Assembly (NCBI GenBank): GCA_964036665.1
Contig: OZ038528.1
Span: 18,401,245-18,465,244, forward strand
Origin: Gordius sp. MW1
Taxonomy: Eukaryota; Nematomorpha; Gordioida; Gordea; Gordiidae
Length of the DNA: 64,000 nt
Direction of reading: 5' to 3'
Shown here: positions 36,501 to 47,648 of the stretch, piece after piece
Layout: the number at the start of each line of letters is the position of its first letter
How positions within the stretch are numbered: position 1 is the stretch's first letter
Program-made: the position numbers and the translations under genes
Notes under the pieces: model-generated
Told to the model about the DNA's origin: nothing
Seen by the model: the letters and a program-made list of their open reading frames with translations, nothing else
The model's database searches: none

Positions 36501-38879
36501 GCGTTTGCTGTCGCGTCATGTGATCCGGATTACGTTAGAGGAAAGCAAGGCCGGGTGTCGGCCGTGTGGGGTCTCCTCAGACCCCAAAAGATTATTGAAC
36601 ACCAATTAAAAAATTTAATTAATACCGTACTCAGGGATACCACGATTGATAATTTTAAGGTGATTCAATTTTTTTTAATCTTCTAAATTAGCATTATAAT
36701 AAAATATTCTCTATAGGAGCACGAGTGCCTTATTCTTTAGTAGGTTTTAAGGTAGCTTACACGTAAACCAAATGACAAACATTCTTGCAAAGATGTGGCA
36801 AAAAACAACTCTCACAAGTAGCATTGTAATTAAGAACACTGGTAAATCATAAACTCTGACTTAGAATTTGATTCTGATTTCTAATTCTAACCCAACGCAA
36901 AATCAATAATAATAATAATTCTTATTAACAACTAACAAATGTTTTACAAAACAATTTTTCAATGCACAATTTTCTACCATATTCTTAGCATAAACTTGAC
37001 CTTAAAATTAATTGAATTGTCCTAGAGGGTTTAACACCACCGTTATTACCCTAACACTCGTAAATATTTAAAAGCCTTTATATAGGCGTTGTATCAAATG
37101 CGCCATATAAATTAAAATTTGATCCAACTTAACAATCAGTCAAAAATAATACTTTACACACATACAAAACATCAGCAATTGATAGTAATCTAACGAAATC
37201 CAAACAAATCTAAGCGTTGTTCTGCTGGTCTGATTCAACGTTTAGTAAAAATAATGCATAAATTTCAACCAGACTTGTATTATTGAGTCTCAATCGAACC
37301 TCGATATTCCAGCTCCTATGTAACGCGCAAAATTAATACTAAATTCCTGCAAAGAAATAAGAATCGATGAAAACGGTTATACTAACTCCATTTTCTACCC
37401 CTTATTCAACGCGGCACATGCAATAAGAATAACTAATGTTTAATGCTAAAAAACGAAACCTACCGTGCACCGAGATGATATTCGCTAGGTAGAGGTCCAA
37501 CTCCCTAATGACCACGTTGATGTGGTAGGGATTTATGCACAGGCTCGAGAGCCTGCACTCTCGGCTCTTGGTCAATCTCTCGCCGTCCGTACTTTCCAGC
37601 GGTATGGCCCGAAACAGGATGACCATCACGAGATCGAGACGCCACACCTTGTCCGCTTGCCGCAAGCAATCAATCCTCCGCATTTTACCCTTTTGATCCG
37701 GGTTACTCAAGATGCATTTGCACTTGGGCGGTTGTCGGTCCGTCAAGCAAAGCACGAAATCTTCCCTACATTCCTGAGTGATATCTTTGCGCAACTTGCC
37801 CAACAACCGGACGGCCCACTTGAGTTTCAGCTCCCGCGCCTCGTTCTAGGGGTTGTAATGTGTGGGTAAAGATGAGCAAAAATTGGATTGAGATATACGG
37901 CGGGGATGGGGTGCTATGCCATTTATGGGCTCTAGTGTTGTAAAAACGGCTGGGTTTTGTTTGGGCGACCTTAGGTTCCAAACGGTTCTGTTTATGTTTA
38001 ATCGACTTAAACTTAGGTCGACCAAGCGAAACCCAGCCGTTTTTACAACACGTATGAGCTCACTCTTTTAAAGAAAAATATGTCTTGTGGGCCTTGTCTT
38101 GTTCTGTTCAACTTGTTGATTTATACTAGTACAAAATTCTGGTACCATTGCCTAGGAATAATTTTTTGCTTAAATTAGAAAATGACCGCTGTTCAAATTT
38201 AATTCTGTATGACCTCGGCCCGAGGCTAAAATCCTTTTTTATTTTTGGGCTCGACCTTTTGAAATTTATATTAAATGTTGTGTAACCCGACACCAGTGAT
38301 TAATAGGAAAAAAATACTGAATGAACTAATTTGTGATCCTGAATCCTATTTGGTACCTTACAATATAGAAATTCTCATTTATACCCTTAACTCATAAAAA
38401 TTTACAAAATCTAAATTAAATTTGGTAATCCGGCTCAAACCAGACATTAAAACCAATCTTTAAATAAGCAAACTAACTCAGGCTTCGTCTTAAATCCCTT
38501 AACAATAATAACACAAAAACTACACAAACAACCAAAAAATTTCAGACGAAAGCCGAAGGCATCTAACCTTGAAAGACATAATAAAGTATGCCTAGATCAC
38601 GTCAAAAAATCTACTAGCCTAGCTAGCCACTTTAAAACAAACTTATTTAATTATTCAATACATTAAATCCTATTAATTTACAATCAATGTTCTGAATGTC
38701 CAAGTAGCCCGTGCGTGCATTACCTGCAATTGATCCTTGCATATTTCTTCCTCTTCTATGGACATGCGCTTCTCGTGCTTTTTGTAATACTTTCGCTTGG
38801 CCGCCTGCAAATTGAACCAAGTGTAGGCGAACGATTTGACGTGCGGCAGCAGAGCTTCTATAAAGGGATGAACTTCGTC
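27593..38879 (-). CDS. NFI: Nuclear factor I (CTF/NFI) transcription factor, missing first exon
   Basis: NFI proteins bind TTGGC(N5)GCCAA as dimers and regulate transcription. Exons on the minus strand, in order: 38879-38724, 37845-37464, 35775-35677, 35253-34692, 34052-33946, 33293-33069, 32747-32575, 31914-31749, 30357-30127, 28970-28810, 28524-28308 and 28038-27593. Each junction keeps phase, giving 974 residues to a TAA. The DNA-binding domain fills the first two (residues 1-179): [33 protein letters not shown], then [20 protein letters not shown] and [10 protein letters not shown] are near-invariant NFI sequence. The third gives [18 protein letters not shown], matching the conserved GVFSVTEL region. 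The rest is low-complexity: polyglutamine/histidine in exon 35253-34692, S/N/P-rich further on, a [14 protein letters not shown] repeat in exon 28524-28308. The short initiating exon must lie above 38880 and was not found. Exon 28524-28308 could instead read through to a stop near 28261. Downstream exons rest on phase and splice sites, not homology. Confidence 0.93.
30055..30099. mobile_element. AGTGTTGTAAAAACGG-family MITE, one end only (copy 4)
   Basis: Only one arm, GAAGGTCGACCAAACAAAAC through TTTTTACAACACC, is left, next to the donor of NFI exon 30357-30127. The other arm is missing, so this is a truncated copy. Confidence 0.65.
30435..30587. mobile_element. Short hAT-type MITE (CATGGGCGTAGCC family)
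   Basis: A 153-bp element in an NFI intron. Ends CATGGGCGTAGCC and GGCTAAGCCCATG are inverted repeats with one mismatch. Flanking 8-mers ATAAAATG (30427-30434) and ATGAAATG (30588-30595) match at 7 of 8. Same orientation as the copy at 17548; the core shares GGCTAAAATTTCAAAAAA and TTCATTTTGCCCCTCCC-like sequence. Confidence 0.9.
31497..31655. mobile_element. Short hAT-type MITE (CATGGGCGTAGCC family), inverted copy
   Basis: A 159-bp element in an NFI intron with a perfect 8-bp duplication, TTTTTGAA, at 31489-31496 and 31656-31663. Ends CATGGGCGCAGC and GACTACGCCCGTG. It is in the opposite orientation to the copies at 17548 and 30435. Confidence 0.9.
36567..36586. other. Perfect 8-bp-stem hairpin
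   Basis: TGGGGTCT, loop CCTC, AGACCCCA: a perfect 8-bp stem with a 4-base loop. It ends a GC-richer island (about 36410-36590) in the large NFI intron 35776-37463. It could be an end of a foldback element; no partner repeat was found. Confidence 0.4.
37933..38053. mobile_element. AGTGTTGTAAAAACGG-family MITE, short copy 3
   Basis: A 121-bp inverted-repeat element in the NFI intron between the two DNA-binding-domain exons. Ends TAGTGTTGTAAAAACGGCTG and CAGCCGTTTTTACAACACGT. Flanking 8-mers ATGGGCTC (37925-37932) and ATGAGCTC (38054-38061) match at 7 of 8, which would favour the hAT superfamily, in contrast with the TA borders of copies 1 and 2. Confidence 0.8.
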
Positions 38880-38999
38880 CTGTCATAATGCATAAAATAA
38901 AAATTAAAATATAACGACTAATTAAATAATTAAGAGACTTTTCATTTTCAAAAAATCTACACAAAGGTGCAAAAGAGAGAAGAGGAAACAAAAGGTATG

Positions 39000-39129
39000 G
39001 GGTTTAGAGAGAAGGGGGGAGGCAATAATGCTTTAAGGGTGGACTAAAAAGATTTTTATTTTAAGCCATAATCATAAAAATTAGAGGGGGGCAGCCGCCC
39101 CTCTTTTCTATCCTTGAGCTCCGCCCATG
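39000..39129. mobile_element. Short hAT-type MITE (CATGGGCGTAGCC family), one clear end
   Basis: The right end GAGCTCCGCCCATG and the core (GGCAATAATGCTTTAAGG, AAGCCATAATCAT, GGGGCAGCCGCCCCTC) match the copies at 31497 and 43708. The left end is too diverged to place and no target duplication is visible. Confidence 0.6.
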
Positions 39130-40807
39130 TAGGCGATACAACTAAGAATATTAATACTTGTATACTTTGCCGGATTTAAAACACTTTTGGGTCGTGGGAT
39201 TCAAAAATTTATTCATTTTACATATACATCTTTTAATCTAAAAAAAGAAGCGATTTTCCAAAAAATTCTAAAAAATGTACGATATAAAAATGAATAAAGT
39301 ATATCAAGCTAGTTCTTTAGTATCATCTTTCAATTTAAATGCAGTCAACGAGATTTCAGTCATTTTATAAATTTGAGACACTACCACATCAAGGCAAATA
39401 TGACAAAATTAAAAGCATTCTCAAAACAAGGGGATTGCGATAAACCTGTGCTGAGGCATCTGGATCAAAGGCCAGCGGGGATCGAATATGATGGGCAAAG
39501 CCAATCGGACACATAGTTAGTTATAAACGAAGCTGTTCGGGGCAAAATTAACAATGACGAGAAAGGAATAAATTCGAATCCTCGGAAAAAGCATTGTCCC
39601 GGGTAATTAAACGAATATTGAAAATTAGATCCATGAAAAAATAGGAATGGGGGGGGGCCTATAGATTTGTGAAAAAGCTACTTAGGCCTACACATAAATA
39701 CTCGGGGCTTTGATATGATAACTAGCTGATAAAGCAGCCATTCGTTATTCAAACATTTGGAGAAGCGCGTCAGATCAGATTAATGGTCGAGCGGTTTTGT
39801 TGATTTACGAAATCATTTTATCAATATGAGCCCACCCCCTCCCCCTTTGTTGCTTTTTAGCAAATATATAGTCCATTAAATTCGATCGGCGTGCTTGATA
39901 CAAGTCATAGCTATAGAGTCGCTAAGCTATTATATTATGTGATGTCGTCGGTCAATATAAACAAACACCTAGCGGGCTTTATTGACAAATCGTCTAACTT
40001 GCCCCCCCCCCGTTAAACTAATTCTGGAGTAAATCGGTTCTGACCGGCTCACCCAAAATTTTGCTTGATGACGTGCGACTTTAAGGATTATTGAGATCGT
40101 CATTAATGAGGTGAAGAGAGAAGATAATGTAAGGATGAAGGTAAGGGGATAATTGGTATTAATTATGTTAACGAGATCTCCTTTTATACACAAGGACATT
40201 AGTGGGATTGAAGATCCAAAACGTATAAATATAATTTAAACACATCGAAGTGGGGTTTCATACTAGTGTTGACTATTTTATATAAGTGACGAGCGTTCAT
40301 CTTTTTTATTTGCTATAGTTTTTAATAGAATTCAGGTTATGTAATGTACAGATCATAGATTCAGCCGTTATTTTGTTTAGCCATTAATTATATACTCTGA
40401 CAATAATTAACAAAAGTGGAAGAACATCGTATGCGGGTTTTAGAGTGTAAAGTGAGTAGTAGACTATAAATTCGGATTAGTCGGGGGCAAACTAAATTGA
40501 AAACGTTTAAGCCGCTCGGCAACACTAGTGTTAACGTCACAAATTGGTAGTTAGACGGCTTTATCTGAAATTTTCGTTACAATTAACCTCTTCAGGGTTA
40601 AAACGACGATCACTTATAAGTCTCTCACCTCAGACTATCAAATCAAAATTTCGCTATTACATTTCCCCTCATCAGGAATTAATGAATCCGACTTAGATTA
40701 TAGCCACACTTACCCCGATTAACTTTAAATGTAATTCGGGTCGAGCCCCTAAACATATATCACATTTCATACAGGTCAATCATATTATTTGATACATAGC
40801 TTATTCC

Positions 40808-40877
40808 GTTGGGGCGTAGAAGTGTAGACTTTGTCTGTGAAACGGGCACTCGTGGTTCGAATCCCGCCCCCGGCACA
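40808..40877 (+). repeat. tRNA-like sequence, probably pseudogene or SINE head
   Basis: The stretch contains a perfect B-box, GGTTCGAATCC, followed by CCGGCAC-A as a possible acceptor strand. About 40 bases upstream lies an A-box-like GTAGAAGTGTAGAC. A weak anticodon stem frames the loop CTGTGAA (anticodon GTG, His). The T-stem pairs poorly and I cannot find a matching 5' acceptor strand, so a working tRNA is unlikely. Confidence 0.35.
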
Positions 40878-41326
40878 TTCTTTCAAAAGATGCAAAATAT
40901 ATCACATCGTCATCACGGCAATCAGGCCTAGATAGACGAGTGTTACCCTTCATCCAATCCAGAAACTGACCACCAAGTGCGACAAACACCTATCGAAATT
41001 CCATTTTTTTATTAAGCTAATTGCGTCTTTTCTAATTCTCCAAAAACACCTTTACTTTGGTGGCACTTCGTTCTATTCCCATAATGATGGGTAAACAATC
41101 ATAAAGGCCTCCCCGGCTCGTTACTTCGATACTATTTCGGGCCTGCGCCCACTATAAACTTCGGGATACTACGGCGCCTGCAATATACTAATTAATGTTC
41201 AAGGTTAAATCGCGCCGATTTATCGAGACCGTGTTATTAACGGGTGTACATACATGTATTGATCGCGAAAAACAGTCGCACACACACTTTGGGCTGCGGT
41301 GGGGTTTGCTAGTCTATCATCAATTA

Positions 41327-41369
41327 AGGGAAAGGGAAGGAAGGGGTAAGGAGGGAGGGAGGAGGGGTT
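41327..41369 (+). other. G-rich tract with quadruplex-forming pattern
   Basis: Six runs of three or more G spaced by 1-8 bases (GGGAAAGGG, GGGG, GGGAGGG, GGGG) meet the usual G-quadruplex pattern. It lies about 2.5 kb upstream of the first NFI exon found. A second G-rich tract with a C13 run follows at 41411-41453. A role in NFI transcription is speculation. Confidence 0.4.
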
Positions 41370-41889
41370 GACCTTGTGACATTCAGGTGCAGTTCAAGTA
41401 CAAACTGAGGTTAAGGAGGGAGGGGAGGGGGTTCGGTATACCCCCCCCCCCCATCGATTTATATAACAGACTACGCGGCGAAGATAGATATTGCTGGAAC
41501 GAGCCCAAAAAAAGGAGGCAAGCAGGCATGGAGGGGGGGGGGGCTTCTTGTGGTTAGCTTAGGTTGGTTTATAAACGAATCCCGACCGATAAACAACCGA
41601 GTGTGGGTGGGTGGGGGAGGTAGGGTAGAGAGGGAAATTAAATGTATTCAAGGTCTCGGAGCGCGGGCCAAAAAATAGGAAAATCGAAGCACCAAGTTCG
41701 ACTGATTATACGCGGACTGCGGACAACCCTATTAGAGATGAAATGCAAAGGGGGAGGAAGCTGGGGGTAGACCTGACGGGCTAAATTGTCAATAAGTCTA
41801 GTTTCGCAGTAGCTGAAAAAGTTAATTTTGATAACCAACCACACTTCAAAGCTTGTTCAAAAAGGCAGGGCGTGAGATTGTAATTAAAG

Positions 41890-42123
41890 CAGTGGCATAA
41901 ATGACGGGGGGGGGGACGGTAAATTCCCCCCCTACGGAAAAAAATTTATTTTAGATCTAAAGCTGCAACGTAACTGACCAAGTAAGACACTTATTAATTG
42001 ATGCGAATGACTTTCTTTAGGTTTTATACCAGATTTTATAATTTTGATGTTGAAATAAAAATGTTATAGGAAAATTGTTACAAATTTCCCCCCCCCCGAA
42101 AGAAAATCCTGGCTATGCGCCTA
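41890..42123. mobile_element. hAT-type MITE with G/C runs at its ends
   Basis: A 234-bp element. The left end is CAGTGGCATAAATGACGGGG; the right end, read in reverse, is TAGGCGCATAGCCAGG. A G run sits inside the left end and a C run inside the right end. Flanking 8-mers AATTAAAG (41882-41889) and AATCAAAG (42124-42131) match at 7 of 8. It is related in end sequence to the CATGGGCGTAGCC family but is a different one. Confidence 0.7.
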
Positions 42124-43707
42124 AATCAAAGGCAGCTTAAAAATGTCACCTATGATAGTTTTACTCTCGGAAAATCCGATGTTAAATTAGGTCAAGTTAG
42201 GTCCCAATAGTTTTCTGATAAAAAGTACAAATCCGCAACTCTAAATTCGAATTCAGTATAGATGGCTTAATTAGCGCTATAGTTATTTGCCATAAGGCTA
42301 ACAACGGTCAACTCATTACAAAAATAGAAAAATCCCTTGATAGTCCCAAAATGTTATCGTGAGAAAAAAAGAAATATCAACAACGGGGTATCCGACCCGA
42401 ACTGACAAACTCGAAATCCGTTGCTTAGCCCGAAAATTAGCTACTTAAGTTAACCCCTCGTAAAACGAAATGAACTTTATAAAGCGGTAAATGAACCCCC
42501 TCCCCCTTGTATGCGACTTAAAAATTAAGAAAATTTTAGATGAGGCAGGGGAGGCGAGCAATCAAGGGCAAAGGGGGCGGGCGCCGCTCGCTGCTAGTAC
42601 GGCTTCCGAGCTTACAAGGTCATAACGCGCGTTTACCGCATAACAACACTTTGCACCAAAAGCAAGGGAGCAAATAAAAACAACATACGAGCAAAAATCA
42701 CTGATATATAAAAACAAACTCTGTAATGAGAACTTAGCTAGCACGCAAGAAAGCAAACAAAAACAAAGAGTAAAACAACAGTTATTAATTTTAGTTAGAG
42801 CGATGCGAAAAATAGGGTGCGACAAACGACGACCTCGCCATGCCACCTTAGTTTAATTTTAGCAACTTAATTGTTTTGGTTTGCACTGTTCTTTGTAACA
42901 TTTATTACAGTATATCACTAGTGATTTTAAAATTTATAATAGATGATTATTTGATGAATTCTTTGTTTGACCCTATTTGGATCCCGCGATAAAAGCTCTA
43001 TAAACTTACTGGGGATTCGTTTGAAAAGATATGATAAAATAAGATATTTAAGGCTAAAATGGACTCGAAAAAGCGACGTTTGGCATTTTGAAATGTGCGA
43101 GACTCTGTCACGCATTAATGGGTTCATTCTTTTTATAATAAACCTTACAAGTCAACGCACTCTTAGATGCGTTTCTTGAAAGAATCAAAATAGAAGCTCT
43201 CTAAATCAATGGATAACGCTAATATGTTACGACAAAACGAAGACGATTGATAGAAAAACGTAAAGCAACTTTATTGAGAAAATCAAAAATCACCATTAGT
43301 TCTTTAGAAAGTTTTATACTATCTTCCACCCCCCCCCCTTAAAAAGGATTAATTTCACTACTCCTCTGATTCAAATTCTGGAAAATAAAAGAACACCTTC
43401 GAGTGCCCAGTAATCACAAAATAATTTTCCTCGAGTATTTTTAATCTGATAATTTATCTGAGAGAGGGGCAAATCAACGATGACAACATTTTGTGACGTC
43501 ATATAAAAGATATCAATCGCGGTGGTGCGTTAAAACTACTGCGCTTCCCCTCTCAAATTTCCAAGGTTAAAGAAACTACCAGGGTAAGAAGGGGGTGGGG
43601 CGGGTTAAAATGCGCGGAATCTGTCTTCTCTTTTCATTAATTAAACAGATTTTCATCGCTTTACAATACATACACACAAAATATAGCATCTTCGATGTAA
43701 ATACATA

Positions 43708-43873
43708 CATAAGCGTAGCCAGGATTGGAATTAAAGAAGGGCAATAATGATCTAGGGAGGGGCAAAATGATTTATTTTTGAAATTCTAACTACAATTATA
43801 TAAAGTTTCAATGAGATCTAGGATTCGTAGAGGGGCAGCCGCCCCTCCCTGCCACCCCTTGGGCACGCCTATA
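43708..43873. mobile_element. Short hAT-type MITE (CATGGGCGTAGCC family)
   Basis: A 166-bp element. The left end is CATAAGCGTAGCCAGG; the right end, in reverse, is TATAGGCGTGCCC. Flanking 8-mers AATACATA (43700-43707) and AATTCATA (43874-43881) match at 7 of 8. Orientation as the copies at 11844 and 31497; the core has GGCAATAATGATCTAGGG and GGGGCAGCCGCCCCTCCC. Confidence 0.85.
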
Positions 43874-44024
43874 AATTCATAAATCAAATATACGTTTTTT
43901 TTAAATTTATTATTATATTATCCAATAAATTACGATAACTTTCTTTGGGAAATCAAATGATGGTACCTCTTTTGGGCCTTTTTAGAGAGCTAGTCATTTG
44001 ACTACCTTAAACTAGGATAAAAAT

Positions 44025-44043
44025 GGGGGGGGGGGGGGGGGGG
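44025..44043 (+). repeat. Poly-G homopolymer of 19 bases
   Basis: An unbroken run of 19 G. A second, of 17 G, lies at 44537-44553. Length could vary between individuals or reflect assembly uncertainty. Confidence 0.8.
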
Positions 44044-45520
44044 AAGGGTTAATTTATGCAAAAGCTTCTAAATTCCCTACATATCTCAGGTAAGAGATGG
44101 GCCAGAAAAAATTGGTTCTAGCGGGAAAATCTGCTTAAAACCCGCGCTTTTAATTGGTAAAAGCACCAGAGAAGGAGAGACGTAAACGAAGATGATCGAT
44201 CATAAGATGAGAGAGAGAGGGGAGGGGCTTGTTAAAATTAGAAAACCAACCAACCTAACTGTAAAGTGTAAACCACGAAAGTCACACTAACATAAAAAAG
44301 CTGGAAAGTAGGGAGGCAGGCAGGCTGGTAGGGGAGAGATTTTTTAAAGCTAAAACAACGCTTTTCAGGGTCAGGGTCAATAGTGTCGCGCGTTTCGAGG
44401 AAAAACAATTTTGACAATGATGCTACGCTACCGCTTTATGATGCTATTTTTAAGCTGGGAGGGGATCGGGGCGGTAAAAATTAAAAACGACGATGCTGTG
44501 AATTAATTATGATTTTATTAATATAATAGGAGGGAAGGGGGGGGGGGGGGGGGTAGAGGAAAGACAATGGTGAGAAGTTAGGTTTATATGCGGATGTTGA
44601 CAACTTTTAATTTAGCTCGGGGCATAATGGGAGGAGCTAGGCTACGAGCGATTTATTAAAACGTTTATATAAGTAGATAAAGAAGTGCGATTAGAAGTTT
44701 TGATTTTTACCATTCGAGAGACTTGCAATTGTTAAAGCATATTATAAAGGTGTTGCAAATACTCTTTACCCCGAGGGTGGGTAGGGATGGCAAAAATAAT
44801 TTTTTAGGTTTTTAATGAATTATAGCGTTACTTTAACTAGCAAAAATATAAATTGCGAAATGACATCTATAAAAATTTAGAAATGAAAAACACACATTTA
44901 CTGTTTTCTAGAGCTGTACATAGCAGAGCAGACACACCCTTTCAGGGTAAATAAACTCGATCAAGATTAAAAGAAATTGAAAAGAGCTTTACATTAATGA
45001 TGCCGATTCGCGAACGTGGCCTTGAAAGATAAAATAAACACGACATCTAAATAAGATAGATAACCCTAATTTAATGTAATTAATAAAAGGTGAAGCTGGA
45101 AATTTAATTAAATTTGCAATAATGGTTTTATAATTTTATTCATATTGTATAGTTTAATAGCTATGAGTGAAAGCTTATAAAATATATTATTTACGTTATA
45201 AAATGTAATTTATGTTTTTAATTAAAAATGTTTACAGCTAGCGTTAATTGAAATTTAAATATTTAAACCAAACAAGTTTACCAAGTAAACAACTCCACTG
45301 CACTAAAGTTTATAAAGTTCATCGTACAATAAGGTGCTAATCTACAATTAAACAACACATTACAACATGTATAATTGTCAGCCCTTTAAACATTTTGCTT
45401 ATATATTATAAAAACAACACACAAGGTTTTTAAAGTGTAAGACACTTACATAAAAAAAATCACTTTAAAAATTACATTTAGTATTAACTCTCAAGAATAT
45501 TCCTAAAAATCCCGAAAGCG

Positions 45521-46093
45521 AGAGTATTCGGGGGGTATAACTCTACCCCACTTTTTAACTTCATAACTTTTAAAGTATTGCTTTAAAACCTTTGAAATTT
45601 TAAACATATGTTTATAAAGGTCTTAAGATTGATGAATTTTGATATAAATCTAATTAACATTACAAAACTTATTAACAATTTTCTGGACCCCCATTTTTAT
45701 TTTGGTTATTTTAGAGCTTCCCCTCATTTTACCTCTTGACATCATATACCTTAAAATAAATCAAAATAAACGTGATTTTTTATTAAAAGAAGGTTCAAAA
45801 TGTATTACAAACACAAATTGTAAAAGATATCTTAATACAAAAAAATACATACAATTTTCATATAGAAAAAAACTTACGTGAGAGTATTCATGGGGTATAA
45901 CAGAACCCCAGAAGCCAAAAAAGCTTCTATATTTTAAAAAGTATTAAGCCAAAACCTATGAAATTTTCACCTAACCTAGTTCTTGATAAAATATTAAGCT
46001 ACTGAAAAGGCCAGATTTATTACTTAAATTGCGTTTTATATTTAATTTTATAATTTCCGTTAGGTACAATAATACCCCATAAATACTCTCGAG
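45521..46093. repeat. GAGAGTATT inverted-repeat family
   Basis: CGAGAGTATTC-GGGGGGTATAAC at 45520, GAGAGTATTCATGGGGTATA at 45887 and the inverse ATACCCCATAAATACTCTCG ending near 46093 share a terminal sequence. The first two also share downstream AAAGTATT, AAACC and GAAATTTT words. 45887-46093 may be a 207-bp MITE; the first copy lacks a visible partner end. A weaker match, ACGAGGGGTATAATATG, is near 46610. Confidence 0.45.
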
Positions 46094-46675
46094 GGTTAAA
46101 ATAAGTGTAAGGTCAATATTCTAATAACTTAATGCACAAATAAATATCAATGTTAATTTAAAATGAAATTTGAACAAAAATTAAAAAAAAATAAAGCATT
46201 GTGATAACCATAAATATAGTAAATATTTGGTAAACAATGAACTCTGAGTAGAGTGCACAAGTACACAGCTTCACCTTGGATGTTATATAAATAAAGGTGT
46301 AATACATATGATAAGCATAGATTATAATATAGAAAAACAAAAATCACAAAAATCGAAATTATTCCTATATTAAATATCATACCATTGTCATATCAAGATT
46401 AAGGAATTGAGCAATAATTATTGACTAATAAACTTTTCATTCAAAAAATTTGTGAATATCAGTCATCTCACAATTTCATTGGAGACCAAACCTTTCGTTA
46501 CCGTTCGACTTTAAAATCTATCAATTTTAACCTTTTGATTTATAGGCTCATAACTAAATGAATATTGTAAGCTCCTATATTTAGAAAAATTGGCCTTAAA
46601 CTTAGAGTTACGAGGGGTATAATATGAATCTCCTTTAATTCTCCTGATTTATTATGGTAAGCCAAAAATGCTAGT

Positions 46676-46880
46676 TGTGGTGAAACGACTTCTTTGCCTC
46701 AAAATAGATTAGGTAGGGATAGGCACAAGGTTAAAAGAGAGAGAATACGTGAGGAGAATTAACTTGAATTTGAATGTTTATTCTTTACTTAGAACACTCA
46801 CTGATATAAATGCGCGATTTATATATTTCTTACTATTGTTATGATTTAGAAATAATAAAACACACTACCAACCCTTTTTA
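46676..46880 (+). repeat. 5' LTR of the outer element
   Basis: 205 bp from TGTGGTGAAACGACTTC to CCAACCCTTTTTA. Aligns end to end with the interrupted 3' copy through blocks GGGATAGGCACAAG, GAATACGTGAGGAGAATTAA and AAATGCGCGATTTATATATT. Confidence 0.8.
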
Positions 46881-47401
46881 CGATAATGGTGACCCCAAAT
46901 TTTGGGGAAGCCTTCCTTTTTTATTCCTCTCCCGAACACTCCGTAGTATCGGCATAAATGTTATCTTAATTACAATAATGCAACATGGATAGATTGAGCA
47001 CTACTTCCATCACTAATTGACACTGACAATTAAATGATCGAGACGCAACAAGCAACCCCTTCAACCTCTCAACAATCTCGATCCATGGATGCTGTGAGGG
47101 AATAAAGCTGCCTACCTATTGTTAAAACGATGAAAACCTAGACGTATTACACTCCTTCCATCAACTTTTGCAACGTCTGCCCGAAACTAAAATTGTCCAA
47201 TGCTCCTCATAAAAAAAAATTCACAAACAATTTAACACAACACCTATTTGGCCTTTTGTTATGAGCATAGACTTACGCAATTTCAGCAAGACACTTGACA
47301 CAAATAACAACATTTCATTGAACTGTTGTTAAAAAGCTGACCTCTACACCATCACTTACAGACCTATCACCACTAAACAAAAAATTTTCATCCTATAAAT
47401 T

Positions 47402-47648
47402 TGTTGGAGTTTGAAACTTGCGGTCGGATGTTGGGATTATCGCGTGGCGTCTAGTCCAACTCAATATGATAAAAAGGAGGGTAAACTGGATAAGATTTAT
47501 TCTTTATCGATACTTATAAGAAAAGTACAGCTGATAACCAAATATATTTATATGTCTACTCGTAACAAAAAGCGATCTCATACATTTTATATAATAAAAA
47601 GATAATTGTAATAATCATCAACGCATGGAATGGTTACGGATCCTTACA
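47402..47648 (-). repeat. 3' LTR of the Ty3/gypsy element
   Basis: 247 bp. In plus-strand reading it starts TGTTGGAGTTTGAAAC and ends GGATCCTTACA, with TG...CA borders. On the minus strand a purine-rich GAAAGAATGAGG directly precedes it, a plausible polypurine tract. Confidence 0.9.

Larger units (their letters stand above)
38880..46670. other. Upstream flank of NFI; no exon recognised
   Basis: Nearly 8 kb without a coding exon I can support. The NFI initiating exon and promoter should lie here or further right, since NFI first exons code only a few residues and would be missed by eye. From about 41.3 to 44.6 kb the plus strand is richer in G, with AGGG-type tracts and G homopolymers of 19 (44025-44043) and 17 (44537-44553). 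Several small hAT-type elements are listed separately. 44.9-46.6 kb is AT-rich with a short repeat family only. Confidence 0.4.

Noticed and set aside
37522-37869. 115-residue plus-strand open frame
   Set aside because: It lies opposite the NFI DNA-binding-domain exon 37845-37464, which has unmistakable homology on the minus strand.
46810-46992. 60-residue open frame crossing the outer 5' LTR border
   Set aside because: It starts in the LTR and runs into the primer-binding region, so it cannot be a real protein of the element.
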